A stretch of DNA of 54,565 nt from JACQSR01 sp042577505. GTDB taxonomy: Archaea; Nanobdellota; Nanobdellia; Woesearchaeales; JACQSR01. The stretch is from assembly GCA_042577505.1 (NCBI GenBank), contig JBHPEA010000002.1, positions 1 through 54,565 on the forward strand. The letters are read 5' to 3'. The notes beneath the pieces are model-generated. The model ran no database searches. It was not told the origin of the DNA and saw only the letters and a list, made by a program, of their open reading frames with translations. Every line of letters starts with the position of its first letter. Position 1 is the first letter of the stretch. The position numbers were made by a program, and so were the translations under genes. Shown here piece by piece: positions 1 to 7,661 of this stretch.

Positions 1-42
1 AAGAATTAATAATTGCAACAACTAGACCTGAGTTACTTCCTG
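1..42. repeat. Left arm of 42-base inverted repeat at window edge
   Basis: Bases 1-42 are the exact reverse complement of bases 300-341, which lie inside the valyl-tRNA synthetase gene. The match stops at base 43 against base 299. A perfect short inverted copy of internal coding sequence sitting exactly at the sequence end is typical of a fold-back assembly or amplification artefact. The minus-strand reading frame crosses into it and meets a stop after six artificial codons. Confidence 0.9.
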
Positions 43-957
43 GTACTTTCCAGCAAGAGAAGTCATTTTACCATCTTCAGTAATTGCCATCCTTATTGGT
101 AAATTATGGGCTTTCTGCCACTCCATATCGGTCTGATCACCAAATGTACAACACATTACAATTCCTGTTCCTTTCTCAGGATCAGCCCTCTCATCAGGCA
201 TTATCGGAACTTCTAAATCAAACAAAGGAACCTTAGCTTTCTTTCCCTTATACTTCTGATATCTTTTATCATCTGGATGATAAAAAACTGCGACACAAGC
301 AGGAAGTAACTCAGGTCTAGTTGTTGCAATTATTAATTCTTCTTCTCCAACTTTAAACACAATATCGTTAAAGAATGAATTCAATGTTTGATCTTGACAT
401 TCTACTTGCGAAACTCCTGTTTGACATTGAGGACACCACATTGTTGGCGCTTCTTTTCGATATTCCCTTCCATTTTTATACAAATCGATAAAAGATCTTT
501 GACTAATTTTTTGACAATGATCATTAATGGATGTATAGAAAATTGACCAATCACAACTCATTCCAATCCTTTTCCAATCTGATATGTATTTAGGACGGAA
601 CTCTTTTTCAAGTGTTTCTAAACATAATTTAACAAATTCCTCACGAGGCATATCTCTTGCTCTCACTCCTTTCGTTTTCTCAACTAATCTTTCAGTAGCA
701 AGACCATTATCATCAGTACCAAAAGGACAAAAAACATTGAATCCTTTCATTCTCTTGTATCTTACAACAAAATCTTGCTGTGAAAATGAAAATGCATGAC
801 CAATATGCATCTTTCCAGAAACTGTAGGTGGAGGAGTATCTACTGAATAAACCTCATCCTTACTATTAGGATCAAAAGAAAATACATTTTCATCTTCCCA
901 ATACTTCTGCCACTTCGTTTCAGAAACTTGAGGATCATAATTTTTTGGTAGGTCCAT
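22..957 (-). CDS. valS: Valyl-tRNA synthetase, N-terminal part (artificially truncated)
   Basis: Class I aminoacyl-tRNA synthetase that charges tRNA-Val with valine in the cytoplasm. The opening residues (LPKNYDP, then ETKWQKYWED) are typical of archaeal ValS. The HIGH signature appears as GKMHIGHAF near residue 50, and the start of the editing domain as IIATTRPELLPA near residue 210. A full ValS is about 800-900 residues, but only about 305 genuine residues are present. From base 42 downward the frame enters the inverted repeat at the window edge, giving six foreign residues (QEVTQV) and a false stop. The true gene continues beyond the window. The gene is divergent from rfcL, and an AT-rich TATA-like stretch at about 973-987 could serve it as a leaderless start. 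Confidence 0.93.
   Translation of the reverse strand: MDLPKNYDPQVSETKWQKYWEDENVFSFDPNSKDEVYSVDTPPPTVSGKMHIGHAFSFSQQDFVVRYKRMKGFNVFCPFGTDDNGLATERLVEKTKGVRARDMPREEFVKLCLETLEKEFRPKYISDWKRIGMSCDWSIFYTSINDHCQKISQRSFIDLYKNGREYRKEAPTMWCPQCQTGVSQVECQDQTLNSFFNDIVFKVGEEELIIATTRPELLPACVAVFYHPDDKRYQKYKGKKAKVPLFDLEVPIMPDERADPEKGTGIVMCCTFGDQTDMEWQKAHNLPIRMAITEDGKMTSLAGKYQEVTQV
300..341. repeat. Right arm of the inverted repeat, genuine valS sequence
   Basis: This is the internal copy of the 42-base inverted repeat. It encodes the conserved ValS editing-domain segment around IIATTRPELLPA on the minus strand, so it is the original. The copy at 1-42 is the derived or artificial one. Confidence 0.9.
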
Positions 958-1039
958 TCGTCATTGAGACATCATTTAATTTTTAAATGTTGTGAATATA
1001 AGTGAAAAACTTAATAAGTCCAAAATATACCCTTCAAAT

Positions 1040-2239
1040 ATGCAACTTTGGACAGAAAAATACAAACCTAAAAAAGAAGAAGAAATAATTGGACAACAAG
1101 AACCTTTAGAAAAAATAAAAAGATTCATTACAAATTACAAAAAATCCAAAAAGAACGCAATTCTAATAACTGGACCCAATGGATCTGGAAAATCTATTAT
1201 ACCCAATATCGTAATTTCTAAACTTAATTGGGAACTTGTAGAAGTAAACTCGTCAGATTTTCGTGACAAAGAAAAAATTAATACAAAATTAAAATCTGCT
1301 CTCTATCAACAATCCTTATTTTCTCAGGGAAAATTAATATTCGTTGATGATGTCGATGCGACTTCAGCAAAAGATAGAGGATTTCTCCAAGCTCTTCAAA
1401 AACTCATTGAAGATTCAACATACCCTTTCATTTTAACTGCAACTGATATCTCAGATTTCAAATTTAACAGCATAAAAAAAGTCTCAAATATTATAGAACT
1501 TAATCCACTTTCCACAGACATAATCTCAGATAGATTAGAACATATTTGCAAAGAAGAAGGAGTTAATTGCAAAAAAGATTTACTAAAAAGAATTGCAAGA
1601 CGTTCTGGAAATGATTTAAGAGGTTCTATTAATGATCTCCAAAGTCTTTTCATTAAAGGAAAAGAGATCACCTTAGATGATATCGAAACCCTTTCAGAGA
1701 GAGAACATTCCGAAACTATCATCAACGCTTTGACCAAAATCTTCAAAACTACAGATCTTGATGTTGCAATTAAATCATTTGATTATGTAAGCGGAGATAT
1801 CAAGCAATATATGTTGTGGATAGATGAAAATTTACCAAAAGAATATGATTCTCAACCAGATATATCGAATGCCTACAATAATATTTCCAAAGCAGATATC
1901 TTTAATAGAAGGATCATGAATCGCCAATACTGGAGGTTCTTAGTTTACATTAATGCCTATCTAAGTGCAGGTATTGCTCTTTCAAAACAAAATAAATACA
2001 AAAAGATGACCATGTTTAGCCCCCCTGGAAGACTCTTAAAGATATTCTGGGCAAATCAGAGATCATTTAAAAAGAAATCAATTGGACAAAAGATATTCCT
2101 TCACGATTCATTAAAAGATTTTATCAAAAATGATTTTCCATATATAAATGAAGCTTGTAAAAATGATAAAAACCTAGCTAAAGCAATAGCAGAGCAATAT
2201 GAATTAGATAAAGATGAGCTAAACTACCTTTTAAAATAA
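1040..2239 (+). CDS. rfcL: Replication factor C large subunit (clamp loader AAA+ ATPase)
   Basis: Loads the PCNA sliding clamp at primer-template junctions together with RFC small subunits. The protein opens with LWTEKYKPKKEEEIIGQ, matching the family's WTEKYRPK start. It then shows Walker A GPNGSGKS (residues 45-52), a Walker B-type LIFVDDVDA, and a sensor-2 region RRSGNDLRGSINDL. I chose ATG 1040 because the family begins at MxLWTEKY. An upstream in-frame ATG at 992 would add 16 unrelated residues. Length is 399 residues, at the short end for archaeal RfcL. The Walker B motif reads DDVD instead of the common DEVD. I see no clear PIP box at the C-terminus. The small subunit gene is not in this window. 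Confidence 0.88.
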   Translation: MQLWTEKYKPKKEEEIIGQQEPLEKIKRFITNYKKSKKNAILITGPNGSGKSIIPNIVISKLNWELVEVNSSDFRDKEKINTKLKSALYQQSLFSQGKLIFVDDVDATSAKDRGFLQALQKLIEDSTYPFILTATDISDFKFNSIKKVSNIIELNPLSTDIISDRLEHICKEEGVNCKKDLLKRIARRSGNDLRGSINDLQSLFIKGKEITLDDIETLSEREHSETIINALTKIFKTTDLDVAIKSFDYVSGDIKQYMLWIDENLPKEYDSQPDISNAYNNISKADIFNRRIMNRQYWRFLVYINAYLSAGIALSKQNKYKKMTMFSPPGRLLKIFWANQRSFKKKSIGQKIFLHDSLKDFIKNDFPYINEACKNDKNLAKAIAEQYELDKDELNYLLK

Positions 2240-2296
2240 GAACTACTTCTCAATGGTTTACAAAATGTATATACCCCCTATATAGAATATGCGATA

Positions 2297-2306
2297 GATA
2301 TATATT
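2297..2306 (+). promoter_or_regulatory. TATA-like box for the structured RNA at 2329
   Basis: An AT-rich element (AGATATATATTA) is centred near 2303, about 26 bases before the first G-rich base of the predicted RNA. This is the standard archaeal TATA-to-start spacing. It lies clear of the rfcL stop and is distinct from the nadM promoter downstream. Confidence 0.5.
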
Positions 2307-2328
2307 AATTAAATAACACTATACTATT

Positions 2329-2518
2329 AGGGGGGTGAGGCACTGCAGACAAATATGCTTCACCACACCAATGATGCGAAAATCATTCGGAAAAACCACC
2401 ATATCATAACCTAAGATGTGAAAAACATCAAGCACGAAACCGTGAAATGTGGAATTGGTGAAGTAAAAATTACCCAAGAGGTGATGAAACTGTTTGCAGA
2501 AAAACCCCCTGTTTTCTT
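2329..2518 (+). ncRNA. Candidate structured non-coding RNA, family not recognised
   Basis: This is the only gene-free stretch over 300 bases (2240-2567), and it folds into nested helices by eye. AGGGGG (2329-2334) pairs with CCCCCT (2505-2510). CTGCAGACA (2343-2351) pairs with TGTTTGCAG (2491-2499) with one G-U. GCTTCACCA (2357-2365) pairs with TGGTGAAGT (2456-2464). Inside are hairpins 2370-2387 (6-bp stem, loop GCGAAA), 2415-2429 (5-bp stem) and 2433-2444 (4-bp stem, loop AAAC), and CCAC 2396-2399 can pair with GTGG 2449-2452. A T-rich run (GTTTTCTT, 2511-2518) follows the closing helix. There is no long open reading frame. I could not match it to RNase P RNA (no GAGGAAAGUC), SRP RNA (no GGAAG/AGCAG S-domain), tRNA or a C/D box sRNA. 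The name is therefore left blank; the RNA gene call rests on structure plus promoter. Confidence 0.6.
2511..2518 (+). terminator. T-rich terminator after the structured RNA
   Basis: GTTTTCTT directly follows the CCCCCT closing strand. Archaeal transcription commonly ends in T-rich tracts, so this fits as the 3' end of the RNA. It is short and interrupted by one C. Confidence 0.4.
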
Positions 2519-2537
2519 ACACTTCTGAACAACAAAA

Positions 2538-2546
2538 TATTTATAC
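2538..2546 (+). promoter_or_regulatory. TATA-like box for nadM
   Basis: ATTTATACT lies about 26 bases upstream of the nadM ATG at 2568, with no Shine-Dalgarno sequence between them. This indicates a leaderless nadM transcript, so the structured RNA upstream is probably not its 5' leader. Confidence 0.5.
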
Positions 2547-2567
2547 TCTTTAGCATAAAAACCTATT

Positions 2568-3056
2568 ATGACAGCAGGTCTTTTCATCGGTAGGTTTCAG
2601 CCATTTCATAATGGGCATCTTGCTGATATTAAGCTAGCTCTAAAAGAAGTTGATCAACTAATCATTGGTATAGGATCATCGCAACATGAAAAAACTAAAG
2701 ATAATCCATTTTCTTTTGAAGAACGTGCCAGAATGATTGAAAACGTGCTAATCAAAGAAGAGATATCAAACTACACCATCTTCCCAATACCTGACTTCAA
2801 CAACGATAAAAAATGGGTAGAGCATCTAGAAGTCCTTCTTCCTAAATTCAAAATTATTTATTCAGGAAACGATCGTGTACTAAATATATTCAAACCAATA
2901 AAAAAATTCAAAACAAAGAGACTCGAACTAATTGATAATATTTCTTCAACTAAGATACGCAACTTTATCAAAGAAGGAAAACAATGGGAGAAATTAGTAC
3001 CAAAAGAGATTGTAGAATACATAAAAAAAATCGATGGAACAAAGAGAATAAAATAA
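2568..3056 (+). CDS. nadM: Nicotinamide-nucleotide adenylyltransferase (archaeal type)
   Basis: Transfers AMP from ATP to nicotinamide mononucleotide to make NAD+. The 162-residue length fits the archaeal NadM family (about 165-180). The nucleotidyltransferase signature GRFQPFHNGH (residues 8-17, HxGH motif) binds ATP. The family's second signature appears as ISSTKIRNFI near residue 126. The fold is a single Rossmann-like domain in the cytoplasm. It is preceded by a TATA-like box at leaderless distance and ends one base before the dnaJ stop on the opposite strand, so the two genes are convergent and abutting. Confidence 0.93.
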   Translation: MTAGLFIGRFQPFHNGHLADIKLALKEVDQLIIGIGSSQHEKTKDNPFSFEERARMIENVLIKEEISNYTIFPIPDFNNDKKWVEHLEVLLPKFKIIYSGNDRVLNIFKPIKKFKTKRLELIDNISSTKIRNFIKEGKQWEKLVPKEIVEYIKKIDGTKRIK

Positions 3057-4145
3057 TCACTCAAACACTTTACTAAGTATACTTTTTTTATTGGTACTCT
3101 TTTGAAATTCCTTTAACATTTCTTTTTGATTTTTAGATAATTTCTCTGGCACTCCAATAATAACCTCTACCTTCTCATTTCCACGTCCATGACCTTGCAA
3201 GTAATGAATTCCTTTATCTTTCATATTAAAAACCGTATTAGATTGGGTTCCCGGAGGAATTTTCAATGTAGCACTTCCCTTTAATGTAGGAACATGAATT
3301 TCTCCACCAAGAGCAGCAGTAACAAAATCAAGAGGGACTTTTACATAAATATCATTTCCTTCCCTTCTAAAAACTTTATGAGGAATTTCGTGTAACACTA
3401 CAAACAAATCCCCATAATCCCCTCCTTTTTCACCAGCTTCTCCCTCTCCTCTTAACCGCAAATGCATTCCTTCTTCAGCACCTGCAGGAATATTAATCTC
3501 AATTTTTCTACTCTTCTTAACAACACCAGTTCCATCACACACAACACATTCTTTCTTGATATACTTCCCTTGTCCTTTACATTTAGAACAAGTTGTTGTT
3601 GATGCAAATAAACCAAAAGGTGTCCTCTGCTCTCTCCTTACAATCCCTTGTCCATTACATCTATCACATGTATCAACATCACTCTCAGATTCAGCACCAG
3701 ATCCACCACATTTAGAACATTTCTCTAATCGTGGAACAACAATGGATTTCTTATCACCAAATGCAGCGTCTTCTAATGATATTTCAAGATCGTACCTCAA
3801 ATCATTTCCGCGAGCAGGTCCTCTCCTTCTCCTAAAGCCCCCTCCACCTCCAAAGAATTGATCAAAGATATTCTCAAAATTAAAACCAGCACCCATGAAA
3901 TCTCTGAAATCAAATCCACTGAAAGGTTCTCCTTCTACAGTTCCAGTCTGATCATATCTACCTCTTTTTTCTTCGTCACCAAGAACTGCAGCAGCTTCAT
4001 TGATTTCTTTAAATTTTTCAGCACTACCACTATCCTTATTCAAATCAGGATGATATTTTTTCGCTAACCTCTTGTAGGCCTTCTTAATATCTTCCTTACT
4101 AGCATCCTTGTTAACACCAAGGATCTCGTAGTAGTCTTTACCCAT
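3057..4145 (-). CDS. dnaJ: Chaperone DnaJ (type I Hsp40)
   Basis: Co-chaperone that delivers unfolded clients to DnaK and stimulates its ATPase. All type I regions are present in order. The J domain spans residues 1-70 with HPD at 32-34. A Gly/Phe-rich linker carries GFDFRDFMGAGF and a GGGGGF run. Four zinc-finger repeats follow (CSKCGGSG, CDRCNGQG, CSKCKGQG, CVVCDGTG), then the client-binding C-terminal domains ending near residue 362. The gene is last in the chaperone operon and starts one base after the dnaK stop, so translation is probably coupled. Length is normal. Confidence 0.97.
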   Translation of the reverse strand: MGKDYYEILGVNKDASKEDIKKAYKRLAKKYHPDLNKDSGSAEKFKEINEAAAVLGDEEKRGRYDQTGTVEGEPFSGFDFRDFMGAGFNFENIFDQFFGGGGGFRRRRGPARGNDLRYDLEISLEDAAFGDKKSIVVPRLEKCSKCGGSGAESESDVDTCDRCNGQGIVRREQRTPFGLFASTTTCSKCKGQGKYIKKECVVCDGTGVVKKSRKIEINIPAGAEEGMHLRLRGEGEAGEKGGDYGDLFVVLHEIPHKVFRREGNDIYVKVPLDFVTAALGGEIHVPTLKGSATLKIPPGTQSNTVFNMKDKGIHYLQGHGRGNEKVEVIIGVPEKLSKNQKEMLKEFQKSTNKKSILSKVFE

Positions 4146-4146
4146 C

Positions 4147-6021
4147 TTACTTTTTCTTGTCCTCGTCTACTTTGAAGTCAGCATCAACAACCTTTTCATC
4201 AGTTTTTTCCTTACCCTCTTTCTTCTCTTCAGGTTGAGCTTCTTTTGCTTTCTCCTTAGCAGCTTTTTGATAAAGTTCAGTAGATAATTTCTGCACAATT
4301 GTATTCACTTCATCAAGTTTCTTCTTAATTTTCTCAACATCTTTCTTTTCAGGCTTAAGAAGATCTTCTAATTCCATGATTTTTCCTTTGACTGTCTCTA
4401 ATTCTTTCTTGTCAACCTTTCCTTCAAAGTCCTTAAACATTTTCTTTGTTTGGTAGACTAGAGAATCTGCCATATTTATGACTTCGATTTCTTCTTTCTT
4501 TTTCTTATCTTCCTCAGCATGCGCTTCTGCTTCTTTTCTCATTCTCTCAACGTCTTCTTCTTTCAACTTCTGTGAAGCAGTAATCTTAATTGACTGTTCT
4601 TTTCCAGTCCCAAGATCTTTTGCATTTACGTGTACAATACCGTTCGCATCAATATCAAACGTAACTTCAACTTGCGGTATACCACGAGGGGCTGGAGGAA
4701 TTCCAATCAAATCAAATCTACCTAGACTTTTATTATCGGTCGCCATTGGCCTCTCTCCTTGAAGTACGTTAATTGTCACAGCAGTTTGATTATCTGCTGC
4801 TGTACTGAATATTTGACTCTTCTTAGAAGGAATTGTTGTATTCCTTTCAATTAAGGGTGTAGCAACTCCACCGAGAGTTTCAATACCTAGTGTAAGCGGT
4901 GTTACATCTAAAAGCAAGATGTCCTTAACCTCACCAGCTAAAACTCCGCCTTGGATAGCAGCTCCTTGAGAAACACATTCCATTGGATCGATTCCTCTTT
5001 CAGCTTTTTGACCAACAAAGTCTTCAACAAACTTTCTAACAATGGGCATCCTTGTAGGACCTCCAACTAGAATGATTTTACTCAAATCTTTAGGAGTTAA
5101 TTTAGCGTCCTTAATAGATTGTTCCAATGGTCCCTTACATTTCTTAACAATAGGTTCAATAAGAGATTCTAATTTACCTCTTGTAAATTTCATAGTAAGA
5201 TGTTTTGGTCCATCATCATTTGAAGCAATAAATGGAAGATTGATGTCAGTTTCCATCGTAGTTGACAATTCGATCTTGGCCTTTTCTCCAGCTTCTCTGA
5301 TTCTCTGCATTGCCATACTGTCTTTTTTCAAATCAATTCCTTCTTTACTTTTGAATTCTTCAACAATAGCATTAACGATTATCTCATCCATATCTGTTCC
5401 ACCAAGTTGTGTATCTCCAGATGTGGATTTAACCTCAAATACTCCCTCTCCAAATTCCATGATGGTACAATCCAATGTTCCACCGCCGAAATCAAACACA
5501 AGAATCTTGATATCTTGATCAGATTTATCAAGTCCATAAGCTAAAGAAGCGGCTGTTGGTTCATTAATTATTCTAACAACCTCTAAACCTGCAATAGTAC
5601 CAGCGTCCTTTGTGGCTTGACGTTGATTGTCATCAAAATAAGCAGGAACTGTAATTACAGCTTTACTAATTGGTTCACCAATAAACTCTTCAGCGTCCTT
5701 CTTGATCTTCTGAAGAATAAAAGCGGAAATTTGTTGGGGTGTGTACTCTTTATCATTAACCTTATAGGTCTCACTTGTCCCCATCTTTCTCTTCGCAGCC
5801 ATAATAGTCCTATCAGGATTAGATACTGCCTGTCTTCTTGCGGGTTCACCAACTAACATACTTCCTTCTTTTGTAAATGCAACTACACTAGGAAACGCTT
5901 TCCCATATTGTGTTGCTCCTTCTGCACTGGGAATAATAGTTGGTTTTCCTGCCTGTAATACAGACGCAGCTGAGTTTGATGTTCCTAGATCAATTCCGAT
6001 TATTTTTTCTTTTTTTGTCAT
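4147..6021 (-). CDS. dnaK: Chaperone DnaK (Hsp70)
   Basis: ATP-driven chaperone for folding and disaggregation. The N-terminal ATPase domain shows the phosphate 1 motif IGIDLGTSNS, phosphate 2 VFDFGGGTLDCT and adenosine motif ILVGGPTRMP. The substrate-binding domain begins around the LLLDVTPLTLGIETLGG signature, followed by a helical lid and a charged Lys/Glu-rich tail. I place the start at ATG 6021 (624 residues) because GGGTGAGGTG lies just upstream. The longer reading from 6039 adds six residues and overlaps the DUF3467 gene more. Many archaea lack Hsp70, so this bacterial-type trio implies an old gene transfer. Confidence 0.97.
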   Translation of the reverse strand: MTKKEKIIGIDLGTSNSAASVLQAGKPTIIPSAEGATQYGKAFPSVVAFTKEGSMLVGEPARRQAVSNPDRTIMAAKRKMGTSETYKVNDKEYTPQQISAFILQKIKKDAEEFIGEPISKAVITVPAYFDDNQRQATKDAGTIAGLEVVRIINEPTAASLAYGLDKSDQDIKILVFDFGGGTLDCTIMEFGEGVFEVKSTSGDTQLGGTDMDEIIVNAIVEEFKSKEGIDLKKDSMAMQRIREAGEKAKIELSTTMETDINLPFIASNDDGPKHLTMKFTRGKLESLIEPIVKKCKGPLEQSIKDAKLTPKDLSKIILVGGPTRMPIVRKFVEDFVGQKAERGIDPMECVSQGAAIQGGVLAGEVKDILLLDVTPLTLGIETLGGVATPLIERNTTIPSKKSQIFSTAADNQTAVTINVLQGERPMATDNKSLGRFDLIGIPPAPRGIPQVEVTFDIDANGIVHVNAKDLGTGKEQSIKITASQKLKEEDVERMRKEAEAHAEEDKKKKEEIEVINMADSLVYQTKKMFKDFEGKVDKKELETVKGKIMELEDLLKPEKKDVEKIKKKLDEVNTIVQKLSTELYQKAAKEKAKEAQPEEKKEGKEKTDEKVVDADFKVDEDKKK

Positions 6022-6031
6022 TTTCTTCACC

Positions 6032-6376
6032 TCACCCAAAATAATTTGGTGTTTCTATTTTCTTCTCTTCAGTATTCTTCGATTTTTTCTCGAATTTTTC
6101 TAGTTGTTTAGGTTTCTCAATTTTACCGTACTCTTTCTCGTACTTCTTTATGATATCACCTAAGAGCATGTAAATTTTCTTTGCATGGTAAGGATCCGTC
6201 AAAATTACATTATGTTTTAAATTTATAGAAGCTTTCATCTTTGATCGAGGATCAATTCTTGGTGTCACACTCTTAAAATCAAAAACGAATTGCAACGGAT
6301 TAAAATTAATTGAAAGTTCGTGAGCAAAAAATGCATCGCCTTCAACAATATTCATATTTATTCTATCATCTGTCAT
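6032..6376 (-). CDS. DUF3467-like small protein
   Basis: A 114-residue protein of unknown function. The region NMNIVEGDAFFAHELSINF followed by FVFDF and, further on, VILTDPYHAKKIYMLLGDII with a YEKEYGKI ending matches my recollection of DUF3467, a small beta-rich family found in bacteria and archaea. The Lys/Glu-rich tail after residue 90 looks disordered. It sits inside the chaperone operon, overlaps the upstream gene by 11 bases and nearly abuts dnaK. Co-expression with DnaK suggests a proteostasis role, but this is inference from position only. Confidence 0.65.
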   Translation of the reverse strand: MTDDRINMNIVEGDAFFAHELSINFNPLQFVFDFKSVTPRIDPRSKMKASINLKHNVILTDPYHAKKIYMLLGDIIKKYEKEYGKIEKPKQLEKFEKKSKNTEEKKIETPNYFG

Positions 6377-6686
6377 TTGAAACGCCTCCTAAAGCCTTTG
6401 ATCTTATTTCATCAACTCTCTCATGAGTTAGTACATGTTCACCTTTTTTCTTAGGCAATAATTCAACAACTTCTAACAATTTAGTCAATTTATTTACTTT
6501 AAATTTGTCATACTGTTTTATACACCCAATTGCCTCATACAATGTATACGAATCAGTTACTAAATCTACTTCTGAACTATTACAAATTATCAAAGTATCA
6601 GTCTTATCATCATCTGATATTAAAAACTTCAATATCGTTTCCGGTGACACAAACAATTTCTTCTTCATACCTTCCATTTTCATCAC
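6366..6686 (-). CDS. Hypothetical protein in the chaperone operon
   Basis: A 106-residue soluble protein that I do not recognise firmly. A central hydrophobic strand (TDTLIICNSSEVDLVTDSY) followed by a helix (LYEAIGCI) vaguely recalls half of a PIN-like fold. The set of acidic residues needed for nuclease activity is not evident, so I do not assign it. The first ATG may be preceded by other in-frame Met codons (residues 1, 2, 4 and 7). It overlaps ykgJ upstream by 4 bases and the DUF3467 gene downstream by 11 bases, so it is a real member of the operon. Confidence 0.6.
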   Translation of the reverse strand: MMKMEGMKKKLFVSPETILKFLISDDDKTDTLIICNSSEVDLVTDSYTLYEAIGCIKQYDKFKVNKLTKLLEVVELLPKKKGEHVLTHERVDEIRSKALGGVSNDR

Positions 6687-7129
6687 TTCAGTTTTTTTCC
6701 TCCTGATTTAAGGTAAATTTTGTATTGCTCTTTTGATAATGCACTTTTTTTATCGACAAGGTAATTTTCCATGAACCAAAGCATCAAATCCTCGCCATAA
6801 TCTTTACAACCCATTGCAAGTCTACATTGTAAAGGTTTTACATCATGAATTTTACACCCTTTATTCTCTCTAAAAAAAACACACTTTCCATATGGTTTCC
6901 CATTTCTCTTAATTTTCGGTCTTAAAAATATTCTTCCAAACTGCTCTGTTTTCTCTAAATATTTTTTTTCCAAATCCTCTTTTTTTATACCCAAAAACTT
7001 TGCGAGTTTTTCTTTATCTTCGCCAATCAATATCCCGCTTCCATATTTACAACCATGTTCACATGCAGTACAATTACAATCATGAATAAATTTTTGAACC
7101 TCTTTTAATGACATATCTTTCCTTATCAT
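6683..7129 (-). CDS. YkgJ-family cysteine cluster protein
   Basis: A 148-residue member of the YkgJ/UPF0153 family, which is thought to bind zinc or an iron-sulfur cluster. The cysteine pattern fits: CNCTACEHGCKYG near residue 18, then GKCVFF, GCKIHDVKPLQCRLAMGC. The spacing CxxHxxKPxxCR is the family hallmark. The molecular function is unproven, though roles in metal handling or protein modification have been proposed. It overlaps grpE by 4 bases (ATGA-type) and the next gene by 4 bases, so it is translated as part of the chaperone operon. Confidence 0.85.
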   Translation of the reverse strand: MIRKDMSLKEVQKFIHDCNCTACEHGCKYGSGILIGEDKEKLAKFLGIKKEDLEKKYLEKTEQFGRIFLRPKIKRNGKPYGKCVFFRENKGCKIHDVKPLQCRLAMGCKDYGEDLMLWFMENYLVDKKSALSKEQYKIYLKSGGKKLK

Positions 7130-7581
7130 TTCTTGCTAACCTTGACTTTACTGTGTCTTATTACAACATCACCAATTTTGTATCCCTTTTGCAACTCATC
7201 TAACACAATATCATCCTCTTTGTCTGATTTTTCCTTGAGCATAACTTCATGAAAATAAGGATCCAATTTCTCCCCAACACATTCGATATGTTCTAATCCT
7301 TCTTTTTCCAAGATTGTCTTAAATTCTGAAAAAATCAACTCAACTCCTTTTACGAAGTTTTCACTTTCTTTATTTTGAATAGCAAGTTCAATTTGATCTA
7401 GTAAAGGCAACATTTTTCCAATCAACTCAATCTTTCCTTTCACAAGGTCGTTAGCTTTTTTACTATCTACCCACTTTTTGTAATTTTCAAAGTCAGCTTG
7501 AAGTCTTTGTAGCGACTCTGTCATATCATTTATACTCTGCTTCGGCTTCTTTCCTGATTCTTTTTGTTTTTTTGTTTCCAT
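7126..7581 (-). CDS. grpE: GrpE nucleotide exchange factor
   Basis: Releases ADP from DnaK to reset the chaperone cycle. The 151-residue protein has the expected charged N-terminus and a long coiled-coil helix (LQRLQADFENYKKWVD, residues 24-39). A C-terminal beta domain follows, with YFHEVMLKEKS and the terminal GYKIGDVVIRHSKVKVSKK signature. It is somewhat short for the family, mainly in the N-terminal tail. It is the first gene of the operon grpE-ykgJ-hypothetical-DUF3467-dnaK-dnaJ, and its promoter region carries a palindromic operator candidate. Confidence 0.95.
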   Translation of the reverse strand: METKKQKESGKKPKQSINDMTESLQRLQADFENYKKWVDSKKANDLVKGKIELIGKMLPLLDQIELAIQNKESENFVKGVELIFSEFKTILEKEGLEHIECVGEKLDPYFHEVMLKEKSDKEDDIVLDELQKGYKIGDVVIRHSKVKVSKK

Positions 7582-7588
7582 TTTATTT

Positions 7589-7605
7589 GTTGACTTAAAG
7601 TCAAC
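7589..7605. promoter_or_regulatory. 17-base palindrome, candidate operator of the chaperone operon
   Basis: GTTGACTTAAAGTCAAC has perfect 8-base arms around one central base. It lies 8 bases upstream of grpE, at about the expected transcription start if the TATA-like box at 7626-7637 is used. That is the usual position for a repressor site in archaeal heat-shock promoters. The divergent neighbour encodes a winged-helix protein, the natural candidate to bind it. A weaker related dyad (AAGT-AG-ACTT) lies at 7619-7628. Confidence 0.6.
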
Positions 7606-7625
7606 GGAAACTTAGTTAAAGTAGA

Positions 7626-7637
7626 CTTATATATAAA
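7626..7637. promoter_or_regulatory. Symmetric TATA box shared by divergent promoters
   Basis: CTTATATATAAA reads as a TATA element on both strands. Rightward, its centre is about 30 bases from the regulator ATG at 7662. Leftward, it places grpE transcription near the palindrome. One shared element could link the activity of regulator and chaperone operon. Confidence 0.5.
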
Positions 7638-7661
7638 GCTTTCGGATAAACTTTAAATAAT

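Noticed and set aside
2479..2528. GAGGTGATG followed by a 14-codon frame (MKLFAEKPPVFLHF), or a C/D box sRNA using GTGATGA and CTGA
   Set aside because: The ribosome-binding-like bases touch the ATG directly, so spacing is wrong, and the bases are used by the 2491-2499 helix. No D' or C' box lies between the supposed C and D boxes, so a C/D sRNA is not supported.
5042..5518. Long plus-strand open frame (158 codons) across dnaK
   Set aside because: It is antisense to conserved DnaK coding sequence, has no recognisable domain and reflects codon bias of the real gene.
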